A stretch of DNA of 64,000 nucleotides, taken from positions 1-64,000 of the forward strand of contig CANLAE010000013.1 in the NCBI GenBank assembly GCA_947488765.1, in the 5' to 3' direction. The stretch is from Chitinophagaceae bacterium. Lineage in GTDB: Bacteria > Bacteroidota > Bacteroidia > Chitinophagales > Chitinophagaceae. Position numbers and translations under genes: made by a program. The notes under the pieces were generated by a model, which did no database searches, had not been told where the DNA came from, and saw only the letters and a list, made by a program, of their open reading frames with translations. Positions within the stretch are counted from its first letter, which is position 1. Each line of letters begins with the position of its first letter. Positions 17,837-27,455 of this stretch are shown here, piece after piece.

Positions 17837-18253
17837 TTACTTAGCGGCTGTTTCTAAATTTTTCTTTGCAGCGTCCATATCATCTTTGTACTTACTTGGG
17901 CATTTAACTAAAATACCTTCTTTCTTTCTGATTTCGAAGATGCCATTTTCCATTTTGCCTTTTAAAACAATACGGCTACTTTTTTCCATATCGTAAGGTT
18001 TTTCGTAATAGTAAGCCACTTTCATCCGATCGCCCAAAGTATCAATTGCTTCGAATGTAAGGTAGTTGGGATTTTTGGCTATATCATATTGAATGGTAGC
18101 TGTATCTAATTTGGCAATAACTGTAATATTTTTTCCGGGTTTTTGTCTGGCAGATGCAATAGTTTCGTAAGTTGTTACATTACCCATGTACATTAATAAA
18201 AACGAAATAGCTGCTGCAATAATAACAAGCATCACAATATGCATCTTCTTCAT
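17837..18253 (-). CDS. ccmE: Cytochrome c maturation haem chaperone CcmE, CxxxY type
   Basis: 138 aa: an N-terminal membrane anchor (about 5-24), then the OB-fold domain. The usual haem-binding HxxxY motif is replaced by CPSKY (C118 to Y122). This CxxxY variant is established in Desulfovibrio and archaeal CcmE, where Cys binds haem covalently. The protein carries haem from CcmC to CcmF. A perfect -7 box lies at 18278-18285, about 25 nt before the ATG. The gene precedes ccmF. Confidence 0.88.
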   Translation of the reverse strand: MKKMHIVMLVIIAAAISFLLMYMGNVTTYETIASARQKPGKNITVIAKLDTATIQYDIAKNPNYLTFEAIDTLGDRMKVAYYYEKPYDMEKSSRIVLKGKMENGIFEIRKKEGILVKCPSKYKDDMDAAKKNLETAAK

Positions 18254-18277
18254 AATAAAACTTAATTAATTTAGAAG

Positions 18278-18285
18278 CAAAAATA
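18278..18285 (-). promoter_or_regulatory. -7 box of the ccmE-ccmF promoter
   Basis: Minus-strand TATTTTTG, a perfect TAnnTTTG, about 25 nt upstream of the ccmE ATG. No clear -33 TTTG is seen at the right distance. Confidence 0.45.
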
Positions 18286-18392
18286 GTTGTAATTGGCTTA
18301 AGCATATAAATAGTTTAAGCGAAAGAAGAAATAAAGAAATAAAAATTAAAAAAAAGAATAAAAACAACAGGAATAATTTATAAATATAAAAA

Positions 18393-18422
18393 ACAAAAAA
18401 GGCTATCATTACTGATAACCTT
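18393..18422 (-). terminator. Terminator of tRNA-Lys
   Basis: Ten-bp stem with one G-U pair (18399-18408 with 18413-18422), tetraloop GTAA on the minus strand, followed by a T-run. It begins 7 nt after the tRNA 3' end. Confidence 0.8.
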
Positions 18423-18428
18423 AGTTTG

Positions 18429-18501
18429 TGATCTCGCTGGGACTCGAACCCAGGACCCTATCATTAAAAGTGATATGCTCTACCAACTGAGCTACGAAAT
18501 C
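18429..18501 (-). tRNA. tRNA-Lys (anticodon UUU)
   Basis: 73 nt without an encoded CCA. The seven-bp acceptor stem pairs GATTTCG with CGAGATC and the discriminator base is A. D arm AGCTCAGTTGGTAGAGC; anticodon stem TATCA/TGATA around the loop CTTTTAA, giving anticodon TTT; T arm with GGTTCGAGTCC. The promoter is at 18549-18579 and a terminator directly follows, so it is transcribed alone. Confidence 0.97.
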
Positions 18502-18548
18502 TTACCATTTTCAAAAACAAACACTAAAGCAGGTTTTGAATTGGAGTG

Positions 18549-18579
18549 CAAAAATAGGGGTATGAAATTTCTCACCAAA
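18549..18579 (-). promoter_or_regulatory. Promoter of tRNA-Lys
   Basis: Minus strand: TTTG (18576-18579), 19-nt spacer, TATTTTTG (18549-18556). Both boxes are perfect and the spacing is ideal for Bacteroidota sigma-A. The start would lie about 40 nt before the mature tRNA. Confidence 0.7.
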
Positions 18580-18733
18580 TTTTTTTTATTGTTTATTTAA
18601 TTTAAAGTAACAGATTTCTATAAAGACCAACTGCGAACGCCTATTTTTGCTAGGATAATTTTATATTTATGAATTGTACTTATATGATAGTATATATTTC
18701 ATTTAGCAAATAAACAATAATTTACAAAGACAC

Positions 18734-19540
18734 ATGAATCCTTTTGAAAACAAAGTGATCGTAGTAACCGGAGGTAGCGATGGAATTGGCAAGGAGCTAG
18801 TAGAAAGTTTTTTGCAAATGGGTGCAAAAGTTGCTACTTGTGGAAGAAACTATGATAAACTATATCCTTTGCAATCTGCTTATTCAGGAAAACCTTTGAT
18901 GATTTATGCAGCTGACATCAGTAAAGAACAAGAAGCAAATAATTTTATTGACTCTGTGATTAAAACCTTTGGCACAATAGATATTTTAATTAACAATGCC
19001 GGAATATCGATGAGGGCAACCGTTGAAGACGTATCATTGGATGCACTTAGAAAAGTAATGGATATTAATTTTTGGGGCACGGTATATTGTACTAAATTTT
19101 CATTGCCATACATTATTGAAAACAAAGGCACAATTGTAGGAGTGTCATCTATTGCGGGTTACAGAGGATTACCAGGTAGAAGCGGATACAGTGCAAGTAA
19201 GTTTGCCGTTAATGGCTGGCTGGAAGCATTGAGAACAGAACTATTGGATAGCGGCACTAATGTAATGTGGGTTTGTCCGGGCTTTACTGCATCTAATATT
19301 CGCAATGCTGCTTTAAACAATAAAGGTGAATCGTTTGGTGAAACCTCTATGGATGAAGGTAAAATGATGAGTGCGAGTGAATGTGCAGTACATATTATAA
19401 AAGCTATTGAAAAAAGAAAAAGAACTTTGGTGCTTACATTTACAGGAAAGCGGGCTGTATTTATGAATAAATATTTTCCTAAACTAGCAGACCGGTTGAC
19501 TAGGAATTTTTTTTATAAAGATGGGAAGTTAGCAAAATAA
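18734..19540 (+). CDS. SDR-family NAD(P)-dependent oxidoreductase
   Basis: 268 aa classical short-chain dehydrogenase with a Rossmann fold. Cofactor motif TGGSDGIG near 12-19, NNAG near 87-90, catalytic Ser in the SSIAG segment and YSASK holding the catalytic Tyr and Lys. The acidic or basic specificity residue after beta-2 is in CGRN, which suggests NADP. The substrate cannot be assigned. It is first in a rightward run with the SAM-hydrolase-like gene (29 nt gap), an acyltransferase and priA. Confidence 0.88.
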   Translation: MNPFENKVIVVTGGSDGIGKELVESFLQMGAKVATCGRNYDKLYPLQSAYSGKPLMIYAADISKEQEANNFIDSVIKTFGTIDILINNAGISMRATVEDVSLDALRKVMDINFWGTVYCTKFSLPYIIENKGTIVGVSSIAGYRGLPGRSGYSASKFAVNGWLEALRTELLDSGTNVMWVCPGFTASNIRNAALNNKGESFGETSMDEGKMMSASECAVHIIKAIEKRKRTLVLTFTGKRAVFMNKYFPKLADRLTRNFFYKDGKLAK

Positions 19541-19569
19541 ACAACAGATAAAATTTAGTTCAAGCTGCA

Positions 19570-20394
19570 ATGCCTTTAATTACACTTACAACAGATATTG
19601 GTCAACAAGACTTCATTATAGGAGCAATTAAAGGACAAATACATTCCAAGAAATTATCTATTCAAACTGCTGATATTTCTCATTATTTGCCGCAATCAAA
19701 TTTTGCGCATGCTGCATATATCTGTAAAAATGCTTTTAAATTTTATCCTGAAAAAACATTTCATATTGTATTGTTGAATGTGTTTGAATCTGTCAGCGAT
19801 CATTTTTTAATTGCATTGTACAATAATCAATTTATCATTTGCCCCGACAATGGAATACTTACAATGATTGCAGGAAATATTCCTGCTACAATTGGTCATC
19901 TGCCTTTGCTGCAAGCAAAAAACATGATGGAAATTACGCAGGTATTAATTGATGCAATTGGACAAATCATTTCCGGAAAACCTTTATCTGAAATTTGTAC
20001 AATCAATCAAAAAATTGTTGAAAAAAGTATGCTGAAACCTATGATTGGCAACAATTGGATGGAAGGTCAAATATTATTCATTGACAATTTTGAAAATGTA
20101 ATTATCAATATTACAAAGGATGAATTTGAACAAGAACGCAAAGGCAGAAAATTTAAAATTGTATTTAAGCGAAATGAAACAATTGAAACATTGAGCGATA
20201 ACTACGCAACTGTTCATGAAGGAGAATATCTGGCTTGGTTTAATTCTGCCAGCTATTTAGAACTTGCCATGAATAAAGGAAATGTTGCCGGCTTATTTGG
20301 ATTGCAGGGCTTTAATGATGAAAATTTTAAACAAGGCAATGCATCACAAAACAAATGGTTTTACCAAACAATCAGGGTATTTTTTGAAGGATAA
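19570..20394 (+). CDS. SAM hydroxide adenosyltransferase-family protein (DUF62), divergent
   Basis: 274 aa. The opening LTLTTDIGQQDFIIGAIKG matches the family's LTTDFGxxDxxVG start, and the C-terminal beta domain (ILFIDNFENVIINI) is also typical. In active SAM hydrolases the segment after the first domain reads DPGVG with a catalytic Asp and Arg, plus a later His. Here the segment is LLNVFESVSDHFLIAL, with none of these in place. The family fold is clear, but SAM hydrolysis is doubtful. It lies between an SDR gene and an acyltransferase. Confidence 0.8.
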   Translation: MPLITLTTDIGQQDFIIGAIKGQIHSKKLSIQTADISHYLPQSNFAHAAYICKNAFKFYPEKTFHIVLLNVFESVSDHFLIALYNNQFIICPDNGILTMIAGNIPATIGHLPLLQAKNMMEITQVLIDAIGQIISGKPLSEICTINQKIVEKSMLKPMIGNNWMEGQILFIDNFENVIINITKDEFEQERKGRKFKIVFKRNETIETLSDNYATVHEGEYLAWFNSASYLELAMNKGNVAGLFGLQGFNDENFKQGNASQNKWFYQTIRVFFEG

Positions 20395-20496
20395 TTAATA
20401 TTTTACAATAAGCCAAAACAGAATCTTTAGTTATTGTTTGTAATTCTGTACTTCACTCACAATTATTTAATTAGATTGCTTTCCTTTAAAACACAC

Positions 20497-21273
20497 ATGA
20501 TACCATTTTTAAAAAAAAATATTCAAATCGCTTACTGCATATATGCTTTAGTGGTATTTATTGCAATCATGTTTGTTGCATTTCCGTTTATTATCGTCGC
20601 TTCGTTTTTTGGAATTAATGGTGGCAACTTTATTTACAAAGTATGCAAATTATGGGCAAGCATTTGGTATGTATTGGTGGGTATTCGTCATTTAGAATAT
20701 TTTGAAAGTCCGCATGACACATCGAAACAATACATTTTTGTTGCCAATCATATTTCATATTTAGACATCCCTCCTATTGTAATTACTGCAAAGCAGCCAA
20801 TCAGGGTTTTGGGTAAATATGAGATGGTTAAAATTCCCATATTTGGTTCAATTTACAGAGCTGCAGTAATTTTAGTGGACAGAAGAGATGCAGAACGAAG
20901 ATCGAAAAGTGTGCGTCAATTAAAGCTTGCAGTGAATCAGGGGTTATCTATTTTCATTTTTCCAGAAGGAACATTTAATGAAACCAATCAGCCATTGAAA
21001 GATTTTTTTGATGGTGCATTCCGTATTGCTATTGAAACACAAACACCCATAAAACCAATGTTATTTATTGATACAATTGACCGACTGCATTACAGAGGTT
21101 TGTTTGAATTAACCCCAGGGAAAAACCGAGTTGTTTATTTGCACGAAGTACACGTAGCAGGATTGACAATGGCTGAACTGCCGCAATTGAAACAACAAGT
21201 TTATAACATGATGGAAGATGGATTGAACAGATATAAAAAACCGACAAATGATGCATCTTTACAGATGAGCTGA
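20497..21273 (+). CDS. Lysophospholipid acyltransferase (PlsC family)
   Basis: 258 aa from ATG 20497. The frame is open upstream to TTG 20434, but those residues are not family-like. There is a membrane anchor near 10-35. Acyltransferase motif I is NHISYLD (HxxxxD) and motif III is FPEGTF. It is predicted to acylate the sn-2 position of lysophosphatidic acid at the inner membrane, making phosphatidic acid; other lysolipid acceptors are possible. Eight nt separate it from priA. Confidence 0.85.
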   Translation: MIPFLKKNIQIAYCIYALVVFIAIMFVAFPFIIVASFFGINGGNFIYKVCKLWASIWYVLVGIRHLEYFESPHDTSKQYIFVANHISYLDIPPIVITAKQPIRVLGKYEMVKIPIFGSIYRAAVILVDRRDAERRSKSVRQLKLAVNQGLSIFIFPEGTFNETNQPLKDFFDGAFRIAIETQTPIKPMLFIDTIDRLHYRGLFELTPGKNRVVYLHEVHVAGLTMAELPQLKQQVYNMMEDGLNRYKKPTNDASLQMS

Positions 21274-21281
21274 TTGTATCT

Positions 21282-23780
21282 ATGAAACATCAACACACAC
21301 ATATTGAAACTAAACAGGGATTATTTGCTGATGAAAGTAGTTACGCTACAGTCGTTATTCCACTTGCATTACCGATCACATATACCTGGAAAATTCCATC
21401 ACATTTACAAACTGCAGCTGCAATTGGAGTTAGAGTAGAAGTACAATTGCGCAATAAAAAATATGCCGGAGTTATTAAAACAATCAGCACCACAAAACCA
21501 TTATTCGAACCAAAAGAAATCATCAATATTTTAGATGATGACCCATTGCTTTATCCTGCCCAATTACAACTTTGGCAATGGATGGCAAACTACTATTTAT
21601 GCAGCGAAGGAGAAGTAATGCAAGCTGCCGTTCCTGCCAATTTGAAATTAAATAGCGAAAGTGTTTTAATATGGAATGATGAAAATATTGTTGATCTCAA
21701 CGATGGAAGTTTATTTAGCGATGAGGAATATATTGTAGCACAAGCACTAGAAATAAAGAAAGAATTGAGGCTGAGTGAAGTGCAACAATTATTGGATGTA
21801 AACCATGTTTATCCAATAATTAAAAAATTGATTGACAAGAAAATTTGCTATGTATGGGAGGAATTAAAAGAGAAATACAAAGTAAAAACAGAAACTTATA
21901 TTTTACTGCATCCCGATTATTTTGATGAAGAAAAATTAGCAAAATTATTTGATGATCAGAAAGCCCCAAAACAAATGGAATTGCTGCTTTCCTATTTGCA
22001 TTTGAGCAAAACAGAAGGCGAAGTAACACAAGCACAATTGCTCAAAAAGAGTAATGCTTCTGCTGCACAATTGAAAGGCTTGGTGGATAAAAAAATATTA
22101 ATTCAGGAAAAGCGTAATACAGACAGAATTAAAACAATACCCAAAGACACAAGTATTGATTTTACTTTATCAAATGCTCAACAAACTGCACTTACTGCTA
22201 TTGAAAATTCTTTTGTTGAAAAGCAAGTTTGCTTATTGCATGGCGTAACATCAAGTGGTAAAACACAGATTTATATTTCGTTGATTGAACAATATATGCA
22301 ACAAGGCAAACAAGTTTTGTACATGCTGCCGGAGATTGCATTAACAACACAAATCATCAGAAGACTACAAAAACATTTTGGTGGAAATATTGCAATTTAT
22401 CATTCCAAATTCAATCCAAATGAAAGAGTTGAAATTTGGAACAAAGTAAAAAACGGAACAATCAAAGCAGTGCTTGGTGCAAGAAGTTCTTTGTTTTTAC
22501 CATTTAAAAACTTAGGACTCATTATTGCAGATGAAGAACATGATGCAAGCTACAAACAACAAGATCCTTCACCAAGGTACAATGCAAGAGATGCAGCAAT
22601 TTATTATGCATCATTGTTCAACGCAAAAGTATTGTTGGGAAGTGCAACACCATCAATAGAATCCTATTTCAATGCTACACAAAACAAATACGGACTTGTA
22701 GAATTGAATGAAAGATTTGGTGATGTTGCAATGCCTGTTATTGAAATTATAGACCTTAAAAAAATACCCAATCTTACTAAAGAAAAAATTGCATTATCTC
22801 CACAATTAATTGAAGCAGTTGATATTGCTTTGAAAAATAAAAAGCAAGTTATTTTATTTCAAAACAGACGAGGCTATAGTCCCTACTCTATTTGTCAAAC
22901 TTGCGGTTGGATTCCGCAATGCAACAACTGTGATGTAACGCTTACATTTCATAAAGCAAAAAACAAATTGAGTTGTCATTATTGCGGCAGCAGTTATCCC
23001 GTAATCAATACATGTGCGGCTTGTGGCAGTCATCAGTTCAATCAGAAAAATTTTGGCACAGAAAAAATTGAAGAACTTTTAGCAGAGCAATTTTCCGATG
23101 CAAAAATTGCAAGGATGGATTTGGATACAGTGAAAGGAAAAAATGATCATGATACACTCATTAAACTTTTTGAACAACAACGTATTGATATTTTAGTTGG
23201 CACACAAATGGTTGTAAAAGGTTTGGATTTTGAACATGTGCAGCTTGTAGGAGTTATAGATGCTGATGGTATTTTAAATTTTACCGATTTCAGGGTCAAT
23301 GAAAGGGCGTATCAATTAATGGAACAAGTAAGCGGACGTGCAGGGAGAAAAGATGGGAATGGAAAAGTTTTGGTACAAGTGAGTAATACCTATCATCCGG
23401 TATTGGAGTTTGTAAAACTGCACGATTATAAAAAACTATTTTTCTATGAACTGGAAAGCAGGAAAGCTTATCAATATCCTCCTTTTTTCAGAATCATCAA
23501 ACTTACTTGTAAGCACAAAGAGAAAACTATTGCAGAGCAGGGAGCAAATATTATTATACAAAATCTTGGCAAACAATTTGAGCCTTACATTAATGGTCCT
23601 GCACAACCAATTGTTGATAGAATTCGCAATCAATACTTGTGGGAAATTTTAATAAAGCTACCAAAAGATGCAAAACTGATTCAGCAGTGCAAAACACAAA
23701 TCCAATCTCAAATTGGGTTGTTACAGAACAACAAAACTTACCGAAGCATGCATGTTGTGGTAGATATTGACCCAAATTAA
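21282..23780 (+). CDS. priA: Primosomal protein N' (replication restart helicase PriA)
   Basis: 832 aa 3'-5' helicase that rebuilds replication forks and recruits DnaB. There is an N-terminal DNA-binding region, then helicase motifs: Walker A GVTSSGKTQIY, DEEH, GSATPS and later VSGRAGRKDG. Eight cysteines sit between the helicase lobes in four CxxC pairs (CQTCGW, CNNCDV, CHYCGS, CAACGS), binding two zinc ions. Length and order match PriA. It is the last gene in the run starting with the SDR gene. Confidence 0.95.
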   Translation: MKHQHTHIETKQGLFADESSYATVVIPLALPITYTWKIPSHLQTAAAIGVRVEVQLRNKKYAGVIKTISTTKPLFEPKEIINILDDDPLLYPAQLQLWQWMANYYLCSEGEVMQAAVPANLKLNSESVLIWNDENIVDLNDGSLFSDEEYIVAQALEIKKELRLSEVQQLLDVNHVYPIIKKLIDKKICYVWEELKEKYKVKTETYILLHPDYFDEEKLAKLFDDQKAPKQMELLLSYLHLSKTEGEVTQAQLLKKSNASAAQLKGLVDKKILIQEKRNTDRIKTIPKDTSIDFTLSNAQQTALTAIENSFVEKQVCLLHGVTSSGKTQIYISLIEQYMQQGKQVLYMLPEIALTTQIIRRLQKHFGGNIAIYHSKFNPNERVEIWNKVKNGTIKAVLGARSSLFLPFKNLGLIIADEEHDASYKQQDPSPRYNARDAAIYYASLFNAKVLLGSATPSIESYFNATQNKYGLVELNERFGDVAMPVIEIIDLKKIPNLTKEKIALSPQLIEAVDIALKNKKQVILFQNRRGYSPYSICQTCGWIPQCNNCDVTLTFHKAKNKLSCHYCGSSYPVINTCAACGSHQFNQKNFGTEKIEELLAEQFSDAKIARMDLDTVKGKNDHDTLIKLFEQQRIDILVGTQMVVKGLDFEHVQLVGVIDADGILNFTDFRVNERAYQLMEQVSGRAGRKDGNGKVLVQVSNTYHPVLEFVKLHDYKKLFFYELESRKAYQYPPFFRIIKLTCKHKEKTIAEQGANIIIQNLGKQFEPYINGPAQPIVDRIRNQYLWEILIKLPKDAKLIQQCKTQIQSQIGLLQNNKTYRSMHVVVDIDPN

Positions 23781-24009
23781 ACTACTTTTTAAAGTAAGAT
23801 TGTCATTTCAACAGCAAAATACTACTGTCTTTGTAAATATTGGCAGATGCACTTTTGTTCATCAATGCCCAAATTTATAATCGTTATTGATGAAGATTTA
23901 CAGACTGTAAAACATTACAATAAAATCTTTTCATCAAACATCTGACAATTTAACACTTCATCTTCAGATGGCATAATGGTTGATTTATGCTGTTCATAAT
24001 TATAAAAAC

Positions 24010-25911
24010 ATGGGAAAGATAATAGGAATTGACTTAGGCACCACGAACAGTTGCGTGTCAGTTATGGAAGGCAACGAGCCTGTAGTAATAGCCAATGAAG
24101 AAGGGAGAAGAACAACTCCTTCGGTAGTTGGTTTCTTAAAAAATGGCGAACGTAAAGTAGGTGATCCTGCAAAGCGTCAGGCAATCACAAACCCACAAAA
24201 TACCATTACTTCTGTAAAACGTTTTATGGGAAGAAGGTTTGATGAAGTTACTGAAGAAATCAGCCATTGGAGTTACAAAGTTTCTAAAGGTGATAACAAC
24301 ACCGTTCGTGTTGATATTGATGGTAGATTATATACTCCACAAGAAATCAGTGCAATGATTTTGCAGAAAATGAAAAAAACTGCTGAAGATTATTTGGGTA
24401 CAGAAGTTACCGATGCTGTAATTACTGTTCCTGCATATTTCAATGATGCTCAACGTCAAGCTACCAAAGAAGCCGGTGAAATTGCAGGTTTAAATGTAAA
24501 GCGTATTGTAAACGAACCAACTGCAGCTGCATTGGCTTATGGTTTGGATAAAAAAGGACAAGATCAAAAAATTGCTGTATTCGATTTAGGCGGTGGTACA
24601 TTTGATATCAGCGTACTTGATTTGGGCGATGGCGTTTTTGAAGTAAAAAGCACTAATGGTGATACACACTTAGGTGGTGATGATTTTGATAAAGTAATCA
24701 TGGACTGGTTGGCTAATGAATTTAAAACTCAGGAAGCGATTGACTTACGTAAAGATCCTATGGCTTTGCAACGTTTGAAAGAAGCTTCTGAAAAAGCAAA
24801 AGTTGAATTAAGCTCAAGCACAGAAACGGAAATTAATTTACCTTATATCACTGCTGTTGATGGGGTTCCGAAACACTTGGTTGTAAAATTAACACGTGCA
24901 AAATTTGAAGCATTAGCAGATAAATTATTTGACCGTTGCTTAAAACCTTGTGAAGCTGCTTTGAAAGATGCAGGCTACAATACCTCTGATATTGACGAAG
25001 TAATTTTGGTTGGTGGTAGTACACGTATTCCTAAAGTGCAAGAAATTGTAGAAAAATTCTTTGGCAAAAAACCAAACAAAGGCGTGAATCCTGATGAGGT
25101 TGTTGCTGTAGGAGCTGCAATTCAAGGAGGTGTATTAACTGGTGAAATTAAAGATGTATTATTGTTGGATGTTACGCCTTTAGGTTTAGGAATTGAAACT
25201 ATGGGTGGCATCATGACAACTATGATTACAAGTAATACAACGATTCCTACAAAGAAAACCGAAGTTTATAGTACAGCATCTGATAGTCAGCCCGGTGTAC
25301 AAATACATGTATTGCAAGGTGAAAGACCAATGGCTGCACAAAACAAAAGTTTAGGGGTTTTTAATTTAGACGGAATTCCTCCTGCACCGCGTGGTGTTCC
25401 TCAGATTGAAGTAACTTTTGATATTGATGCAAATGGTATGTTGAATGTAAGTGCAAAAGATAAAGGCACCGGCAAAGAACAAAAAATTCGTATTGAAGCA
25501 GGAAGTGGTTTAAGCAAGGAAGAAGTTGAAAAAATGAAAGCCGAAGCTAAAGCACATGAAGCTGAAGATAAAGCTGCAAGAGATAAAGTTGAAAAAATCA
25601 ATCAGGCTGATAGTTTAATTTTTCAAACTGAAAAGCAATTGAAAGAATTTGGAGATAAAATTCCGGCTGATAAAAAAGCTCCTATTGAAGTTGCATTAGA
25701 AAAATTAAAAGAAGCACACAAATCACAAGATGGAGCTGCAATTGATACTGCACTAGCCGAAATGAACACTGTATGGACAGCTGCGAGTGAAGAAATTTAC
25801 AAAGCACAAGCTGAAGGTGCAGGTGCAGAACAAGCCGGCGCACAAGGTTCCGGAGCAGCTGCAAGCAAAGAAGATACAGTGGAAGATGCACAGTTTGAAG
25901 AAGTAAAATAA
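24010..25911 (+). CDS. dnaK: Chaperone DnaK (Hsp70)
   Basis: 633 aa. The ATPase domain starts [15 protein letters not shown] and contains [11 protein letters not shown] and [11 protein letters not shown]; the linker VLLLDVTP leads to the substrate-binding domain, then a helical lid and a disordered Gly/Ala-rich tail ending [12 protein letters not shown] 24010 is the start; an upstream TTG extension at 23980 is not conserved. grpE and dnaJ are not adjacent. I see no CIRCE repeat in the 229-nt upstream gap. A strong terminator follows. Confidence 0.97.
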   Translation: MGKIIGIDLGTTNSCVSVMEGNEPVVIANEEGRRTTPSVVGFLKNGERKVGDPAKRQAITNPQNTITSVKRFMGRRFDEVTEEISHWSYKVSKGDNNTVRVDIDGRLYTPQEISAMILQKMKKTAEDYLGTEVTDAVITVPAYFNDAQRQATKEAGEIAGLNVKRIVNEPTAAALAYGLDKKGQDQKIAVFDLGGGTFDISVLDLGDGVFEVKSTNGDTHLGGDDFDKVIMDWLANEFKTQEAIDLRKDPMALQRLKEASEKAKVELSSSTETEINLPYITAVDGVPKHLVVKLTRAKFEALADKLFDRCLKPCEAALKDAGYNTSDIDEVILVGGSTRIPKVQEIVEKFFGKKPNKGVNPDEVVAVGAAIQGGVLTGEIKDVLLLDVTPLGLGIETMGGIMTTMITSNTTIPTKKTEVYSTASDSQPGVQIHVLQGERPMAAQNKSLGVFNLDGIPPAPRGVPQIEVTFDIDANGMLNVSAKDKGTGKEQKIRIEAGSGLSKEEVEKMKAEAKAHEAEDKAARDKVEKINQADSLIFQTEKQLKEFGDKIPADKKAPIEVALEKLKEAHKSQDGAAIDTALAEMNTVWTAASEEIYKAQAEGAGAEQAGAQGSGAAASKEDTVEDAQFEEVK

Positions 25912-25934
25912 ACTTTAAATTGAATAATTTATCC

Positions 25935-25966
25935 AAAAGCCCTTGCAATGATGCAGGGGCTTTTAG
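25935..25966 (+). terminator. Terminator of dnaK
   Basis: Thirteen-bp stem with one G-U pair (25935-25947 with 25952-25964), loop ATGA, and a T-rich flank. It lies 24 nt past the dnaK stop. Confidence 0.85.
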
Positions 25967-26065
25967 TTATTTATTATTAATGTGATTTATTACATTTCTC
26001 TAAAAGCAAATTTAATTTCTGTTTAAAATTAATTTAGGAATTAATTGACTGGTTTTATAAAACCG

Positions 26066-26100
26066 CTGAAGCGTGCGACGCAACGACTGTTACATAGATA
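26066..26100 (+). repeat. Interspersed repeat copy, GTGCGACGC family (type 1)
   Basis: Core GTGCGACGCAAC (26073-26084) then N4-GTT-N3-TAG, in the gap between the convergent dnaK and acyl-CoA dehydrogenase genes. It is closest to the copy at 32721-32753. Confidence 0.6.
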
Positions 26101-26174
26101 TTTGGTAGTTGATTATAAAAAAACCAAGTATATTATTACTTGGGATTTAAATAAAAAGAATTGAATAATTTAAT

Positions 26175-27329
26175 TTAACTCAAAACACTTCTGCTAATAA
26201 CGATTCTTTGTACCTCGCTTGTACCTTCATAGATCTGTGTAATTTTTGCATCACGCATCATACGCTCTACATGGTATTCTTTGACAAAACCATAACCGCC
26301 GTGTATTTGAACAGCTTCTGTAGTTACCCACATTGCTGTTTCACTTGCAAATACTTTTGCCATGCTGCTGCTTAATGTATAATCCAAACCATTGTCTTTT
26401 TCCCATGCTGCTTTTAAGCATAGTAAACGAGCTGCTTCAATTTTTGTAGCCATATCTGCCAGCTTAAATTGTATTGCCTGATGTTGTGCAATTTCTTTAC
26501 CAAAAGCTTTTCTTGTTTTAGCATATTTCAACGCCAATTCATACGCACCTGTTGCAATACCCAAAGCCTGAGATGCAATACCAATGCGGCCTCCAGCCAA
26601 TGTTTTCATTGCAAACTTAAAACCAAATCCATCTTCACCTATCCTATTTTCTTTTGGAACTTTTACATCTGTAAACATGATTGTATGTGTATCGCTGCCC
26701 CTTATTCCCAATTTATTCTCTTTTGCTGCAACAGTTACACCTGGCCAGTTTTTTTCTACAATCAAACAATTGATTCCTTTGCTGCCTTTGGATACATCTG
26801 TTTGTGCAATTACTAAATACACCGATGCAGAAGAACCGTTAGTAATCCAGTTTTTAGTGCCATTCAATAAATAATAATCGCCCATGTCTTCTGCATTTGT
26901 ACGTTGGCTTGTAGCATCGCTGCCTGCTTCTGGCTCACTTAGCAAAAATGCACCAATGTACAATTCTCCATCTTTTTTACCTTGTGCCAATGGAGTTAAA
27001 TATTGTTGCTTTTGCGATTCTGTACCATAAGATTCTAAACCATAACAAACCAAGCTGTTGTTTACACTCATACACACACTAACACTCGCATCTACTCTGC
27101 TGATTTGATCCATTGCCAATACATAACTTACTGTATCCATTCCGCTACCTCCGTAATCCGGACTAACCATCATGCCCATAAAACCAAGATCGGCAAGTTG
27201 CATAATTTGTTCTTTCGGAAATCTTTGGTGTTCATCTCTGTCAATAACGCCAGGCAAACATTCATTTACTGCAAAATCTTTCGCAGCTTTTTCTATCATT
27301 TGATGCTCTTCGCTTAATGTAAAATGCAT
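26175..27329 (-). CDS. Acyl-CoA dehydrogenase
   Basis: 384 aa FAD enzyme of the short/branched-chain type, catalysing alpha,beta-desaturation of acyl-CoA. Family signatures: GAFLLSEPEAGSDA (flavin and substrate contacts), WITNGSSASVYLVIAQT, FGKEIAQHQAIQFKLADM and near the C-terminus QIHGGYGFVKEYHVERMMRDA, then QIYEGTSEVQRIVI. The Glu in IYEGT is the expected catalytic base. It is a single leftward gene with a perfect -7 box at 27347-27354. Chain-length specificity is unknown. Confidence 0.93.
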   Translation of the reverse strand: MHFTLSEEHQMIEKAAKDFAVNECLPGVIDRDEHQRFPKEQIMQLADLGFMGMMVSPDYGGSGMDTVSYVLAMDQISRVDASVSVCMSVNNSLVCYGLESYGTESQKQQYLTPLAQGKKDGELYIGAFLLSEPEAGSDATSQRTNAEDMGDYYLLNGTKNWITNGSSASVYLVIAQTDVSKGSKGINCLIVEKNWPGVTVAAKENKLGIRGSDTHTIMFTDVKVPKENRIGEDGFGFKFAMKTLAGGRIGIASQALGIATGAYELALKYAKTRKAFGKEIAQHQAIQFKLADMATKIEAARLLCLKAAWEKDNGLDYTLSSSMAKVFASETAMWVTTEAVQIHGGYGFVKEYHVERMMRDAKITQIYEGTSEVQRIVISRSVLS

Positions 27330-27346
27330 ATGTATTATTTGTGCGA

Positions 27347-27354
27347 CAAAAATA
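27347..27354 (-). promoter_or_regulatory. -7 box of the acyl-CoA dehydrogenase promoter
   Basis: Minus-strand TATTTTTG, a perfect TAnnTTTG, 17 nt upstream of the ATG. No convincing -33 box. Confidence 0.4.
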
Positions 27355-27410
27355 GGCTAACGATTGTTAGTAAAAAATTTTATTCAAAAAAACAGTTTAA
27401 AATTTTTGAT

Positions 27411-27436
27411 AAAAAAAAGCCGCTATAAAGCGGCTT
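27411..27436 (-). terminator. Terminator of the fructose-6-phosphate aldolase gene
   Basis: Eight-bp perfect stem (27417-27424 with 27429-27436), four-nt loop, followed on the minus strand by eight T. It lies 20 nt past the stop codon. Confidence 0.88.
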
Positions 27437-27455
27437 AATTAAGAAATATAAAAAA

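Noticed and set aside
23781-24009. Possible CIRCE or heat-shock operator upstream of dnaK
   Set aside because: No TTAGCACTC/GAGTGCTAA inverted repeat and no other clear palindrome near the start.
23980-24009. N-terminal extension of DnaK from a TTG codon
   Set aside because: The added ten residues do not belong to DnaK, whose conserved start GKIIGIDLG follows ATG 24010 directly.
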